Source: Adiantum capillus-veneris (taxonomy: Eukaryota > Streptophyta > Polypodiopsida > Polypodiales > Pteridaceae). From it: 64,000 nucleotides of DNA. Positions 21,756 through 33,079 of the stretch are shown one piece after another. Location: positions 74,794,791 through 74,858,790 of the forward strand of contig CM043948.1 in NCBI GenBank assembly GCA_014529385.2, given 5' to 3'. The notes beneath the pieces are model-generated. The model was not told the origin of the DNA. It made no database searches and saw only the letters and a program-made list of their open reading frames with translations. The translations under genes were made by a program, and so were the position numbers. Position 1 is the stretch's first letter. The number at the start of each line of letters is the position of its first letter.

Positions 21756-23149
21756 GCGTCTGAGCCACACACACTCAACCGTAGCTGTGAAGACTTCCCT
21801 GTACTCAGCCTCACAACTCAAAGTGGCCACAGTAGGTTGCTTCTTGCTCAACCATGATATACATGAACTGCCAAGCATGAAACAAAAACCACTTGTGGAC
21901 ACTCGCGTGTCAAAACAACCAGCCCATTCTGAGTCCGAAAAAGCATGTAAGTCTGGCGGCAATGATCCCCCCTTGGGATAAATTAGCCAAGATGTAAAGT
22001 GCCACTAAGGTAGAGAAAAATCCTCTTGACAGCCTGGCAAAGCTTAGACCCTAGGCTATGCATAAATCTGCTGACTTGTGAGACTGCAAACTGAATATCT
22101 GGTCTCGTGTTGCATACATAAATGAGGCAGTGAACAACAGTTTGGTAAAGAGTGATATCAGCAGGATTGCCAGCATCATGTAGACTCAACTTCAAACCTG
22201 TTTCCATGGGAGTGGCAATAGGTTTGCAATCCTGAAGTCCAAACTTACATAGCAATGTCTCTATGTAACTTTTCTGAGACAAAGCAATACCATCATCACA
22301 CTGCTTAAACTGTATGCCCAAATAATGATCCAACAACCCCAAATCTTTCATCTTGAAAGTAGCATTCAAATCAGCCTTAAATTCAACAATATGTCTCTCA
22401 TTTGATCCAGTGATCAGCAAATCATCTACATATAGAACCACAATGAGAAGTACATCACCCTCACGCTTTACATACGATGTGCTTTCTGTTGGACTGTTAT
22501 GAAAGCCTTGTTTAACCAAATGAGTGTCAGCTTTCTCATACCAAGCACGAGGAGATTGCTTCAACCCATACAAAGCCTTGTTACATTTGAACACTTTCTC
22601 CTCTTGTTTCTTGACAAAACCGCGAGACTGCGTTACATAAACTTCCTCAAATATCTCACCATTCAAGAAAGCAGTAACAATGTCTGATTGATGTACATCT
22701 CAACCAAAATGAGTTGCCAATGCACATAGAAAATGCACAGTAGTCATACGACAAGTGGGAGCAAAGGTCTCTTCATAATCTATGCCTTTTTGCTATGCAT
22801 CACCCTTTGCAACAAGTCGAGCCTTATGGCAATCGATCTCACCATCCAGCTTGCGTTTCAACTTGTAAACCCACTTCGTACCAATGGCCTTTTTTCCAGG
22901 AGGCAAATCACATAAAGTCCATGTGTCATTTTCTATAAGTGCATCATATTCTGATTGCATGGCAGCCATCCAATTTTTTGAATTCTGTGCTTCATCAAAA
23001 GACAGAGGCTCCTCAACATCATGTAAGTTAGACATTGCCAAAGCATAACAATCTGATGCATAAGAAACATGGCGAGAGCCTGAACAAGTACAACTAGACA
23101 AAGGTGCATCCAATTTATTGTCATGCAAAGTGTGCACCAGCCATTTTGG
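21756..23149 (-). pseudogene. Copia-1 reverse transcriptase and RNase H N-terminal part
   Basis: Minus-strand frames encode the start of RT (WMAAMQSEYDALIENDTWTL, GTKWVYKLKRKLDGEIDCHK), then ALYGLKQSPRAWYEKA, the catalytic LIVVLYVDDLLITGSN, and NTRPDIQFAVSQVSRFMH. RNase H starts at about 21960 (FSDSEWAGCFDTRVSTSGFC). Stops include a TAG at about 22793 and a TGA near 22700, and there is a break at 21963-21983. The frame runs into the Tat LTR at 21755 in the middle of ECVWLRR. Confidence 0.85.
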
Positions 23150-23341
23150 TGTTGGGGTATAAAGCCCAATGTGGTCGCCCAGGTAAGTGGGCGGGCCGCC
23201 AGGTATGTACACATATTCTTTTGTAAAAACCTAATAAGAACTCACTATGCTCTACACATTACAGTAGAGCGAGTTCACCATATCATCGTGCTCTTCTTCT
23301 CGCACTCTCTCTCGCATCGCACTTCCGCTCGTACTCCTTCA
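23150..23341 (+). repeat. Copia-2 5' LTR
   Basis: 192 bp, TGTTGGGGTATAAAG...CTCCTTCA. A TATA-like gtataaag lies very near the 5' end. Confidence 0.92.
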
Positions 23342-24290
23342 ACTGGTATCAGAGCTCAGATCGAGGCTCGGGGCAGCATTTGCAGGTAGCCAGAGTCACC
23401 TGCTCAGATTCGAGTGAGATTTGACAAGCGAAGACGCGGCCCAAATTCCTGTGGGAGAACCCAAGGGCTCAGTGTTCTCAGAATTTCATTCTGAGATCAT
23501 CTCGGCCACCATTCGGCTTCGACAAAGTTCTGCGCAGGCCATTTTCAACTACGTGGTCTTGGCGAGTGCAGATCCGACTCTGCAAATTTGGGATTTTCGG
23601 CCTATGACTGCAGGTGCTGAGGATATCGGCACTCCCATAGTGTTGATTTGTGGCTGTCTACACATCGAAGGACGGCTCACAGTTCTTGGAGGCGTGTCAC
23701 ATACGACATGGGCGCATCTACACACACACTGTAGGCGACATCCACTAGTTCATCAGGTAGCTTGTGTTTGCTGCTTTATATTCCAGATTTCATCCTGACA
23801 TTGCAGGTACTTCCACATGGGATGTATTGTCAAAGATGATGTATGTCTGTTGAGGCTTTGCTGGCTATGAATCACGCAGCAAACAACCGCCGCAGCGGTT
23901 ACAACATAAAGTGGGAAATTTGTGGATGTATGACTTTGTGGGAAGTCTATGTATTGTCAGATTTACTGTAGCCTTTGTTGAGGGTCGAGTGATGTTTTAT
24001 TGAGCTGGGGGATTCTCGAATGTTGAGATCCTTTCGGTGATACAGGTCTTGGAGCGATCCCTCGAGCACCCTTAGATAGGCAGCTAGGATGTATTGACTG
24101 TGAGTTAGACAGTTGGGATTGCATCTTTGCTTTACTGCCGTTGAGGCATTGTCGCAGTCTATGCTTACAGGACAGTGAGAGACAGTACAGGTGCAGGACA
24201 GGTTTACCCACGGCTTACAGTGTTAGAGAGAGGAGATTAGAAGAGTTTTCTTCCAAGAAGATGGACCTGCACGTGCAAGACAAAATGTCA
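23342..24290 (+). other. Copia-2 leader of uncertain origin
   Basis: About 950 bp between the primer-binding site and the RT region with no gag, protease or integrase motifs. It holds open frames of up to 125 residues without family features. It may be leader sequence plus scrambled remains of the deleted genes, or captured host sequence. I could not identify it. Confidence 0.5.
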
Positions 24291-25993
24291 GGGCTCAAGA
24301 GGAGCAAGGACAGGATAGAGTGGAACCACAGGTTGTGGCTGACCCTGAGCCACCTATTGTGCATAGATCTGGACGTATCACGCGACCTCTTGATAGGTTT
24401 GTTCCATCTATGAACTATGTCATGTTGACTGATTGCAATGAGCCTTCATGTTACAAGGAAGCAGTGCAAATGAAGGACTCCGGGAATTGGCAATTGGCCA
24501 TGCAGTCAGAGATGACAGCTCTGCATAAAAACCAGACATGGAAGCTAGTTAAATTACCACAGGGCAAAAAGTCTCTACCTTGTAAATGGGTTTACAGGTA
24601 TAAGATCACCACTCATGATAGTCAGCCAAAGTACAAAGCAAGGCTTGTTGCCAAGGGCTTTAAGCAAGAACAAGGCATTGACTTTGATGAAGTCTTCTCT
24701 CCGGTGGTCAAGATGACTACATTGAGATGCTTTCTTGCATTGGTTTCCATATAAGATTTGGTGTTGCACCAAATGGACGTCAAGACAGCGTTCTTGCATG
24801 GTGATTTAGATGTGGAAATTTACATGCAGCAGCCAGAAGGGTTTGTTGAGAAAGGCAAGGAAGATTGGGTATGCCAATTGTTAAAGAGTCTTTATGGCTT
24901 AAAACAATCACCGAGGGCATGGTATCATAAATTCCACAAGTTTATGCTTTCTCAAGGCTACAAACGTAGTGAGTTCGATCACTGTCTATATACAAAGAAG
25001 GCTAAGGATGGTAGTTGGATGATCCTTATTTTGTATGTGGATGACATGTTGATTGCTGGCAAGCACTTGGAAGAAATTTCAGCTTTGAAGTCAAAGATGG
25101 AAAAATCGTTTGACATGAAAGACATGGGTGAGGCAAGTCATATACTTGGTATGCGCATTGAGAGAGACAGATCAAAGAAGTTGATTTGGTTATCTCAAAC
25201 AGAGTATATTGACAAGGTTTTGCAACGTTTCAATATGGAGAAGGGAAAGGCATTGAGTGTTCCATTGCCACCATATGTGAAACTTAGCAAACAAGATTGT
25301 CCTGTGTCTGAGGAAGAACAGGCTGAAATGGATAAGATTCCATATGCATCTGCAGTGGGTAGTTTGATGTATGCAATGATTGCTACTCGCCCAGACATTG
25401 CATTTGCAGTGGGAGTAGTAAGTCGATACATGTCAAACCAAGGCAAGAAACATTGGGAGGCAATGAAAGGAATATTGAGATACCTGAAAGCTACAAAGAG
25501 TATGCGCATATGCTATGGGAGTCAGGAGCTAAGTGTAAAGGGTTTTACAGACTCAGATTATGCGGGTGAGTTAGACAACCGAAGGTCTACGTCAGGGTAT
25601 GTCTTTACATTGGCTGGTGGAGCAGTATCATGGCGTTCTAGATTACAAGATTGTGTTACTCAGTCTACTACAGAGGCTGAATATGTTGCAGCATCAGAGG
25701 CATGCAAAGAATCAATTTGGCTTAATCGACTAGTAACAGATTTGGGAATCAAAGAAGAGATGTCTGTGGTATATTGTGATAGTCAGAGTGCTATACAATT
25801 GGCTCGCAATCCAGTTTATCACTCAAAGACAAAGCATGTGGATGTGAAGTATCATTTCATCAAGGAAATGCTCGAGGATAAGCAAATTCAGCTTGTCAAA
25901 GTTCACACCACAGACAATCCTGCTGATCTACTTACAAAAGGACTTCCCTCAGAGAGCTTTGCGCATTTTCGCAAGCAGTTAGGTGTAGGGTAG
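24291..25993 (+). pseudogene. Copia-2 reverse transcriptase and RNase H
   Basis: One frame from about 24320 to 25993, broken only by a TAA at 24752. It starts in the linker ([20 protein letters not shown]), then [18 protein letters not shown] and [20 protein letters not shown]. After the stop come QMDVKTAFLHGDLDVEIYM, LKQSPRAWYHKFHKFM, LILYVDDMLIAGK with the YVDD catalytic motif, RPDIAFAVGVVSRYM, then RNase H (DSDYAGELDNRRSTSGYVF, YCDSQSAIQLARNPVYHSKT) and the usual VHTTDNPADLLTKGLP end. One substitution separates it from an open RT-RNase H frame. It is the best preserved RT in the window. Confidence 0.9.
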
Positions 25994-26082
25994 TACATCA
26001 CTTCTCTACATCTCTTGTATATTAGCTTGTATAGTAGCTTCTCTCACACTTAAATTACCACATTGTACTTTAAGTGGGAGGT

Positions 26083-26274
26083 TGTTGGGGTATAAAGCCC
26101 AATGTGGTCGCCCAGGTAAGTGGGCGGGCCGCCATATATGTACACATATTCTTTTGTAAAAACCTAATAAGAACTCACTATGCTCTACACATTACAGTAG
26201 AGCGAGTTCACCATATCGTCGTGCTCTTCTTCTCGCACTCTCTCTCGTGTCGCACTTCCGCTCGTACTCCTTCA
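26083..26274 (+). repeat. Copia-2 3' LTR
   Basis: 192 bp, followed directly by the TSD TTTGG and by copia-1 sequence encoding the region after its integrase. Confidence 0.92.
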
Positions 26275-27842
26275 TTTGGCATACCTCTTGCCTGCTCATT
26301 TTCAGCCCTTTCCTCATCAAGTACATCATGTACATCTGCATCAATAATTGGCTGATCTGTAACATTTTCAAAAACCCCCATAGGCTATACATTTGCCTCA
26401 TTGGAACTTACATTCGTATTTCCACCACTGAAAAGAGGCAACAAAGTGTCATAAATGTCCTGTGAGCTTACATTACTGTCTCTAGTACATGACAGCAAGG
26501 GCTGAACAGAATCTTCCACAAACACTACAACCCATGAAACCAGAATACGTTTTGTTTGCGGATGATACAACCTGTAACCTTTGCTTTCAACACTATAACC
26601 AACAAAAATACATTTGACAGCCTTATCACCCAATTTTCTGCGCTGTGTTTGTGGCACCAAAGCATATGCCAAACAGCCAAAAACACGCATGTGCTCAATA
26701 GAAGGCTTTCTATCATGCCATGCTTCATATGAATTAATAGACTGCAAAGCTTTCGTAGGACACCTGTTTAGTACATAAGTGGCACACATGATGGCCTCAA
26801 GCCAAAAAGAATGCGGCAAAGCTTGACTTTTGACCATACATCGTGCCATTTCTGTAACTGACCTCTTTTTCCTCTCAGCAACACCATTTTGCTGAGGTGT
26901 ATGAGGCACTGTACATTGGTGTTTTATCCCACGACTAGCCAGAAATGCATTGAATTCATGAGACATATACTCCCCCCCTCGATCGGAACGAAGGGTGCCC
27001 ATAGTACATTTCGAGACATTTTCAGCCATAGCCAGAAATTGTTTGAAGCACATAAAAACTTCGGACTTCGCTTTAAGCGGAAATACCCATGCATGCCTGG
27101 AGTAATCATCAATGAAAGTCACGAAGTAAAGGTAATTGCCCAAGGACAGAGTTTGCATGGGTCCACAAACATCACAAGCTGCAGCCAGCATGTGGCCCGA
27201 ACTGAACCATCCTTTGGAAACTTACAACGCTGCATCTTACCCAAAATACAGCCTTCACAAACATGTTTGGCAGGTGCTTCAAGAGGCGGCAAAGAAGCAA
27301 CCATATCAAATTTCTCCAAACGTAGCAAACTGGCAAAATTCAGATGATCAAAACTTGCATGCCAAAGTTTTGCATCTGAAATACACCTTGAATCTGCAAC
27401 TGCATTTGCAAAATTTTGTCCACACTTGTCATACAAAGTGAGCTTATACAGCCCACGGCACAAAAGCCCAGATGCAACGATTTCATCACCAAAACTGAGA
27501 TCATGAACTGTACATCTGTCGTCCACAAATTTGTCTACAAGTCCAAGTCTAGCAAGTGCAGATACAAACAAAAGATTCTTCTTGATCCCAGGTACATAAA
27601 GTGCATCAACAAGTGTGAAGGAACTACCATTAGCAGCAGTAAGCACAATCTTTCCAACTCCCTGAACCGGATAAGAGGCATTGTTGGCACAAGTGACTGA
27701 ATTCCCATGAGGGACAGACTCAAGAGAGGTTAACAATTCATGATGTGAGGTAATGTGCTTTGTAGCACCACTGTCAAAATACCACACATGTGAATCTGCA
27801 GCAATTGACATGCATGCATCATGGACAACAGGATTGTAAGTG
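26275..27842 (-). pseudogene. Copia-1 protease and integrase
   Basis: Reading from 27842 down: the protease with the catalytic DSGATKH (VWYFDSGATKHITSHHELL), then the GAG-pre-integrase zinc region (LWHASFDHLNF...CEGCILGK). The integrase core follows with Asp in VTFIDDYSRHAWVF, Asp in LRSDRGGEYMSHEF and Glu in QQNGVAERKKRS. Downstream come RVFGCLAYALVP and KCIFVGYSVESKGYRL, typical of copia. The frame is broken near 27150-27190 and again before 26380, where EANV is followed by a stop. The C-terminal tail runs into copia-2 at 26274 and continues at 23149. Confidence 0.88.
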
Positions 27843-28881
27843 CACTCTACACTAAAAGCTCATTCTACATCAATGTCAGCATTACAGTCTCCTTTTACAG
27901 AAGACTCAACAATGGCTACATTTGTAGTGGAACCAGCACTTGCAGTGGAACCACCCTCTTTCTTCTTAGCCTCTTTGGCCTTTAACTTAGGACACTGCTT
28001 GATCAATTGATCATTAGCTTTACGATAATGGCAATGCATCTTCTTTTTGCCCTTATCACCAGAATTGCCAGACGATGTGCTGCCAGCAGAAGCATTGGGA
28101 ACAGAAGTTTTGCCACTCGTAGCAGAACCATAAGAAGTGGCTGCATTGCTGTTACCACCCTTTCTTTGAGAAGCAATAAAAGCCTTTTCAACTGCACGCT
28201 GTCTAGTCCTTTTTTTTTTTGGAAAGTGACTCTTGCAACAGCAATGTGCATAATACATCAAACTTGACAACTTCTAAATTTCCTTGGGTCATAAGTCTCC
28301 AAGTACTAGCAAAAGTCTGGTAAGAATCTGATAAGGCATCAAGAACAGTGTGCACATGGGAACTATCTGAAATGACTTCACCTGCAAAAATAAGTTGCTC
28401 ATTGATATCCTTGACACTAGCAGGGAAAGTGTCCATATCATCTTCCTCATGCATAATCTTCGACTCCAGCTCTTTACGCAGCAAAGCAATTTTAGCCTCA
28501 TTGCGACTTGCATAAAAACCAGCCAAAATATCCCAAGCTTGTTTTGCAAATTTTGCTGAACGGATGTGAGGAACAATGGTGCGCTTCACAGACAACGCAA
28601 TCAATGCATGAGCCTGCGCATCCTTTACATCCCAACAAGCTTGTTCTGCCATAGGCAAAACAACTCTAATAGGAGGAATCCTTGCAGCAAGACCTGCAAC
28701 ATCCTCAACATCGCCTACATCCTCAGAACCAGGACGTACATCAATGCCCTCCACAATATTCCAGATGCCCTTTGACACAAGAACGTGTTGCATCATATAA
28801 GCCCAATAAGGTAATTGTCCCCATCCAACCTGTCCTCAGTAGCAGCAAACATCTCAAAGACATCTGTGTTGTTGTCAGCCA
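27843..28881 (-). pseudogene. Copia-1 gag
   Basis: The ATG near 28881 starts a gag with AATEDRLDGDNYL, a frameshift near 28795, then a UBN2-like core (AWDILAGFYASRNEAKIALL, DMDTFPASVKDINEQLIFAG). A further frame change lies at the A-run near 28210. The zinc knuckle is degenerate (CHYRKANDQLIKQC, lacking the second Cys and the His of CX2CX4HX4C). It would have formed the nucleocapsid of the particle. Confidence 0.8.
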
Positions 28882-29149
28882 TGGTAAATGTTGCACCTTA
28901 TGTGAAAACTACCCGAAAAGTAACAACATGTGCTATATAGCACAAACCGTAGAATATTGTAAGGCACCTGTTATGCAGAAAATGGCACTGACAGAAATTC
29001 TGCACAAAATGACAAAATTGCCTGTGCAGATAGCCCTAGAGTGATGGGCGTATATACAATGCACGGGGGGAAAAACCTCGTAAAGAGGGAAAAAATGTCC
29101 TAGAGGTCCTAGTGTGTTCACACACCACTACCACATGTATATGGTAACA
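28882..29149 (-). repeat. Copia-1 leader remnant and truncated 5' LTR
   Basis: 29030-29149 matches the first 120 bp (minus orientation) of the LTR at 13810-14171 and ends at the TSD CGTGA. The rest of the LTR and the primer-binding site are missing. 28882-29029 is untranslated leader. Confidence 0.8.
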
Positions 29150-29154
29150 CGTGA

Positions 29155-29940
29155 CACTCTAATTTTATTTGGCGCCTAGTGTCTGAGTCCTTTGGCACAC
29201 ATACTCTACCTTTGTGGAGTAAGTAGCCATCATCAATGAAAAAATTCTTCCATCGCTTAAGCTCTTCCTAAGTAGGGGTGGAGCTCTGTGTGTTGGAGTT
29301 TTTATATGCGCATGCAGGGACATGTTGGTCTGGCTGTACAGAGACATGTGAGTGTGAGGGATCCCTTTTTAAAACTGCACTCCACACTTTAGCATATGAT
29401 TGATCTTGTGCACACTTGCCACATAATGGCTCCATAAATCCACTCTTTATTTTTGTGAAAGCAAGTGAATTAATCTGAGGTATCTGACTTAGTGCCTCCG
29501 CTACTACATTATATCTCCCCTTGCAATATCGTAGCTTACAATCATAATCTTGAAGGATTTCTGCCCATCTAGCTTTACGGCCCTTCAAGTCCGTTTCAAT
29601 AGTAAACCATTTGATACTCTCATGGTCAAAAACTACTTCAAACTCGGCACCATATAAATAGTGTCGCCACTTTCGTAAAGCGTGAATCATGGCATATAGC
29701 GCTCTCTCATAGACAGAATAATTCTATTGAGCTCTATCTAACTTTTTACTTTCAAAGGCTATAGTTCTTCCCTCCTGGAGAAGTGCCGCAGCAATTGTTG
29801 TATCACTAGCATCAGTCTCTACCACAAACGGCTTAAGTGGGTCAACGATTGCTAGGATGGGAGCAGTGGCTATAGCTACCTTGATCTGTTCAAAACTGTG
29901 TTTTTGGGCTTCTTCTCAAGAAAAGGTCTTACCTTTTGCT
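29155..29940 (-). pseudogene. Chromovirus A RNase H and integrase N-terminus
   Basis: Minus-strand frames encode HALRKWRHYLYGAEFEVVFD, RYCKGRYNVVAEALSQIPQI and the start of the integrase zinc region (SLHAHIKTPTHRAPPLLRKS), with several stops and small indels compared with copy B at 35177-35875. It ends abruptly at the copia-1 TSD. The rest of the integrase is at 12532-13804. Confidence 0.8.
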
Positions 29941-30733
29941 TTAAGTTGATCCGTCATAGGAATATCTTGGCATAATCATGGATATACTGTCGATAAAATC
30001 CAGCCATGCCTAAGAATACTTGAAGCTCCTCAAACGTGTTGGGATGTGGCCATCAAATAATGGAAGCGACCTTGTCAGTGTCCATCTTGATGCCAGAATA
30101 AGAGATCACATGACCGAGGTAATGTATCTCTATTTTAAAGAAATTGCACTTGCTTTGCTTATCATACAGAGTGTGAGCTTGTAGCTATTCAAACACTGAT
30201 CGTAAGTGTTCTATGTGTTCATCCTCAATCTTACTGTGAATGAGAATGTCATCAAGGAAAACCACAACAAATTTTCCAAGATAGGAACATAAGACACTAT
30301 CCATGAGTGTCATAAATGTAGCTGGAGCATTGGCTAAACCAAAAGGCATAACCAAAATTCAAAATGCCCGAACCATGTTTTTTAGTCAATTTTAGAGATA
30401 TCTTGCAAAAGGATGCGCACCTGGTGGTAACCTGAACAAAGATCTATCTTTGTATAGTATCTTTCCCCATGGAGTTGATCAAACAACTCATCCACTCAAG
30501 GTAGAGGATACTTGTTCTTGATGGTTATAGCATTTAATCCGCAATAATCTACGCACATGCGCATAGTACCATCTTTCTTTTTTACCAATAGAATTGGTGA
30601 TGCCCAACGCGAAGTGCTAGGTCTAATGAAACCACGGGCAAGGTAGTCAGTCAACTGACTTGGCTTCTTTAGCTCTCATATGATAAGGTGGTTTACTCAC
30701 CGGTTCAGTGCCTGGCAGGACATCTATGCCATG
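29941..30733 (-). pseudogene. Chromovirus A reverse transcriptase (degraded)
   Basis: Fragments in shifting frames read as a Ty3/gypsy RT: a Lys-Lys-Asp-Gly-Thr-Met-Arg-type strand near 30575, IDLCSGYHQVRI near 30440 and [12 protein letters not shown] near 30260 with the FLDD catalytic motif, plus the thumb region near 30000-30100. Many stops. This segment is entirely absent from copy B. Confidence 0.7.
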
Positions 30734-32080
30734 CTACACATCACGTGTAGGGGGTAATCCCAGCGGTAAATCACTGGAGAATACATCACTATACTCCGTG
30801 AGTAAGTGAGTTAGCTTTTGCAGTGCAAAAGGAGAAAGTAAACTAGAGTTATGTTGGGATGGAGAATCTTGTAATTCCTGTAAAGTTTGTTTTACAATAG
30901 TTGCACGTTGCTCAATAGAATTAAAATTGAGAGCACTTTGCTCTTTAGAATTGTTAACACTTTGCTTATCATTAGAATTCATTGCACTTTGCATACCATT
31001 ACTAGAATTCACAGCACTTTGCTATTGAGAATTCACAAGACTTGGAGACAAGCAATAACACAAAAAGACTTCATCTATTAAATCCGCTTTTTGTAAAATA
31101 GAAAGCTCGACTGTACATATAAGAGGTGCAGATGGTATATTTTTCTCACCAAGCAAAAGCACATGTTTACCATTGGCCACGAAGGATAAGGAGTTGTGTT
31201 CATAACTAGTGTGCAATGTGTTTCCTAAACCATGCAGCCACTCCCGTTCTAAAACTACATCAGCACAGTCCATGTTCATAACTTGAAAGTCAAGGGTCAT
31301 CGTATGATCGTGAACAATAAGCTCAATCCCTTGAATTACCTTGTCCCATACTTCTTTATCATTCCCAGACATCTACTCTACCACATACTTGAAAGTCAAG
31401 GGTCATCGTATGATCGTGAACAATAAGCTCAATCCCTTGAATTACCTTGTCCCATACTTCTTTATCATTCCCAGACATCTACTCTACCACATACTTGTGG
31501 GAGCAGGGAGTCTGTGTAAGCTTCAATTTCTTGACTAACTTATAGTTCAAGAAGTTATGAGTTGCACCATCATCCACTAAAATACGAACATGTTGTCCGT
31601 TAATAGTGCCATGCATGCAAATCAACTCATGGGGGCCAAAGGTGGACTGCCACATTGAAGCAGGCACACAACACTTGTGCTTTTCTTCCATATGAAGAAC
31701 CTCTACATCACAATATTTAGGAGATGAATATAATGTGAGGCGTTGCACTGTGTGCATGGCCTTTTCTTTGCCTTCCAAAAGAGGACAATATTTCTTGTTA
31801 TGCTGGTCCGAAAGACATTTAAAACACAAATTGTGTTTCTTTGCACGCTCAAAATCAGCAATGCTGAGAGACCCACGAAGAGTATCTCGTGATTGCTTAG
31901 GCTTCTTAGCCTCTTGTGGGGGTGGAGAGGTAGATTGTCTCTTATTCCTCTTGGAACATGTGGGAGATCTACCTTAGCATTGGCTCTTAGCCACATTGCT
32001 CTTAGCAAAATTATTCTTAGAGTAGGAAAATTTTCCTTTCCTCTCTTGGTCATCATCATATCTTTGGGCATGACCAATGG
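30734..32080 (-). pseudogene. Chromovirus A gag C-terminus and protease
   Basis: From 32080 down: a basic region, the zinc knuckle CFKCLSDQHNKKYC (CX2CX4HX4C), then the protease (VRILVDDGATHNFLNYKLV, with DDGA instead of DSGA). Next comes VVLEREWLHGLGNT, and an Asn/Ser-rich linker leads to the RT start (SSDLPLGLPPTRDV). A 106-bp tandem duplication at 31281-31492 repeats part of the protease. The upstream gag half is at 38823-39603, across the copy B insertion. Confidence 0.8.
31281..31492. repeat. 106-bp tandem duplication in chromovirus A protease
   Basis: The segment starting acttgaaagtcaagggtcat at 31281 starts again at 31387 and is almost identical. It occurs once in copy B, so it arose after the two copies separated. 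Confidence 0.9.
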
Positions 32081-32203
32081 TGAAAGGGTGATGGTAATGC
32101 ATGTGCTAGTCCCCACCCAACCGTGCTATCTTATAGCCTCTCCCTAGCGTACACATTGTTCGGCCGTGCCGGTGGCTTTGCTCGTAGGACCCATCTCCTT
32201 ACA
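32081..32203 (-). repeat. Chromovirus B 3' LTR
   Basis: 123 bp, minus strand TGTAAGGAGATGGGTCC...CTTTCA, preceded on the minus strand by a polypurine tract (AAGGGGGGGTAA). Confidence 0.9.
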
Positions 32204-32648
32204 TTACCCCCCCTTGGAGAATCTTTTTCGTCCTCAAAAACGAACATAGGAAAATCTTTCTTAAGTGCAGAGACATTCTCCCATGTAGAACCTTCTTCGG
32301 GTCTATCTAGCCATTTTACCAACACCTGTCGTCTGACATGATGTCTGGTGCAAAGCTCATGAGAATCCAAACTCTTTTCGGGCTCATGAGGGATGCTTGG
32401 CGGTTTGATAAGGTCAACTAACACACCTGTGTCAATGACATTATCATTCTGTCCTAGTTGTTTTCGTAAATGGCTAACATGAAAAATAGGATGAACTCGT
32501 GAGTGCTCTGGAAGAGCTAACTTATAGGCCACTTGACCTATACGTTTGAGAATGGTAAACGGTCCACAATAGCGTGGTAAAAGTTTAGCAACTTTTCCCA
32601 TCTTCAGACTTTTTGAATGCTCCGAAACTTTGAGGAAAACCTTATCTC
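32204..32648 (-). pseudogene. Chromovirus B integrase tail and chromodomain
   Basis: Encodes the GPY/F-like linker (LLPRYCGPFTILKRIGQVAY), HPIFHVSHLRKQLG and a chromodomain-like end with RRQVLVKWLDRPEEGSTWEN. Chromodomains in this position are thought to direct integration to heterochromatin. Open through the whole segment, and the upstream integrase is separated by the solo LTR. Confidence 0.82.
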
Positions 32649-33023
32649 TGTCATAATATTCAATATCTAATGCTCCCAAATGATTTTCTCATGTTAAACT
32701 GATCATTTAATATGGGGAAGTGACAGAGGAGAAAAAGCTAGAATATTGGTTAAGCTAGCAGACCGACCACAGTAGGGATCTAAAGGAGGGAAAATAGGGA
32801 TCCAAAGGGGGGGACCATTTGCAAAAGATCTATGTGCAACAATGGGCTCAAAAGACCCTAAGGTTTAGCCCATTAAGACTTCCAAAATGCTAAGGTTCCA
32901 AAATTCAAAGGTTGTGTCCAAAGGCCAAACACTAGGGAAATTGGATGCTTAGTGTGTGTCACAAAAGTTTTTGTCAATCCCTACATAGGCGGGGGTGAGC
33001 CTTGCAAGTAGGGGATGAGAGAG

Positions 33024-33079
<56 letters not shown>

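Larger units (their letters stand above)
23150..26274 (+). mobile_element. Copia-2, internally deleted copia element
   Basis: 3125-bp element with 192-bp LTRs (23150-23341, 26083-26274), TSD TTTGG on both sides (23145-23149, 26275-26279), primer-binding site CTGGTATCAGAGC after the left LTR and polypurine tract aagtgggaggt before the right LTR. I count five differences between the LTRs. It retains RT-RNase H but lacks gag, protease and integrase, so it would need proteins in trans. It is inserted between integrase and RT of copia-1, in the opposite orientation. Confidence 0.92.
13810..29149 (-). mobile_element. Copia-1 (Ty1/copia), inserted in chromovirus A, itself split twice
   Basis: Minus-strand copia element with termini TGTTACC...CCAACA and perfect 5-bp TSDs CGTGA at 13805-13809 and 29150-29154. 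Coding order on the minus strand: gag (28881 to 27860), protease, GAG-pre-integrase, integrase core, reverse transcriptase, RNase H (to 14341). This is the copia order of integrase before RT. It is interrupted by copia-2 (23150-26274) between integrase and RT, and by the Tat gypsy (14611-21755) in RNase H. The 5' LTR is truncated to 120 bp and has lost its primer-binding site. Confidence 0.88.
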
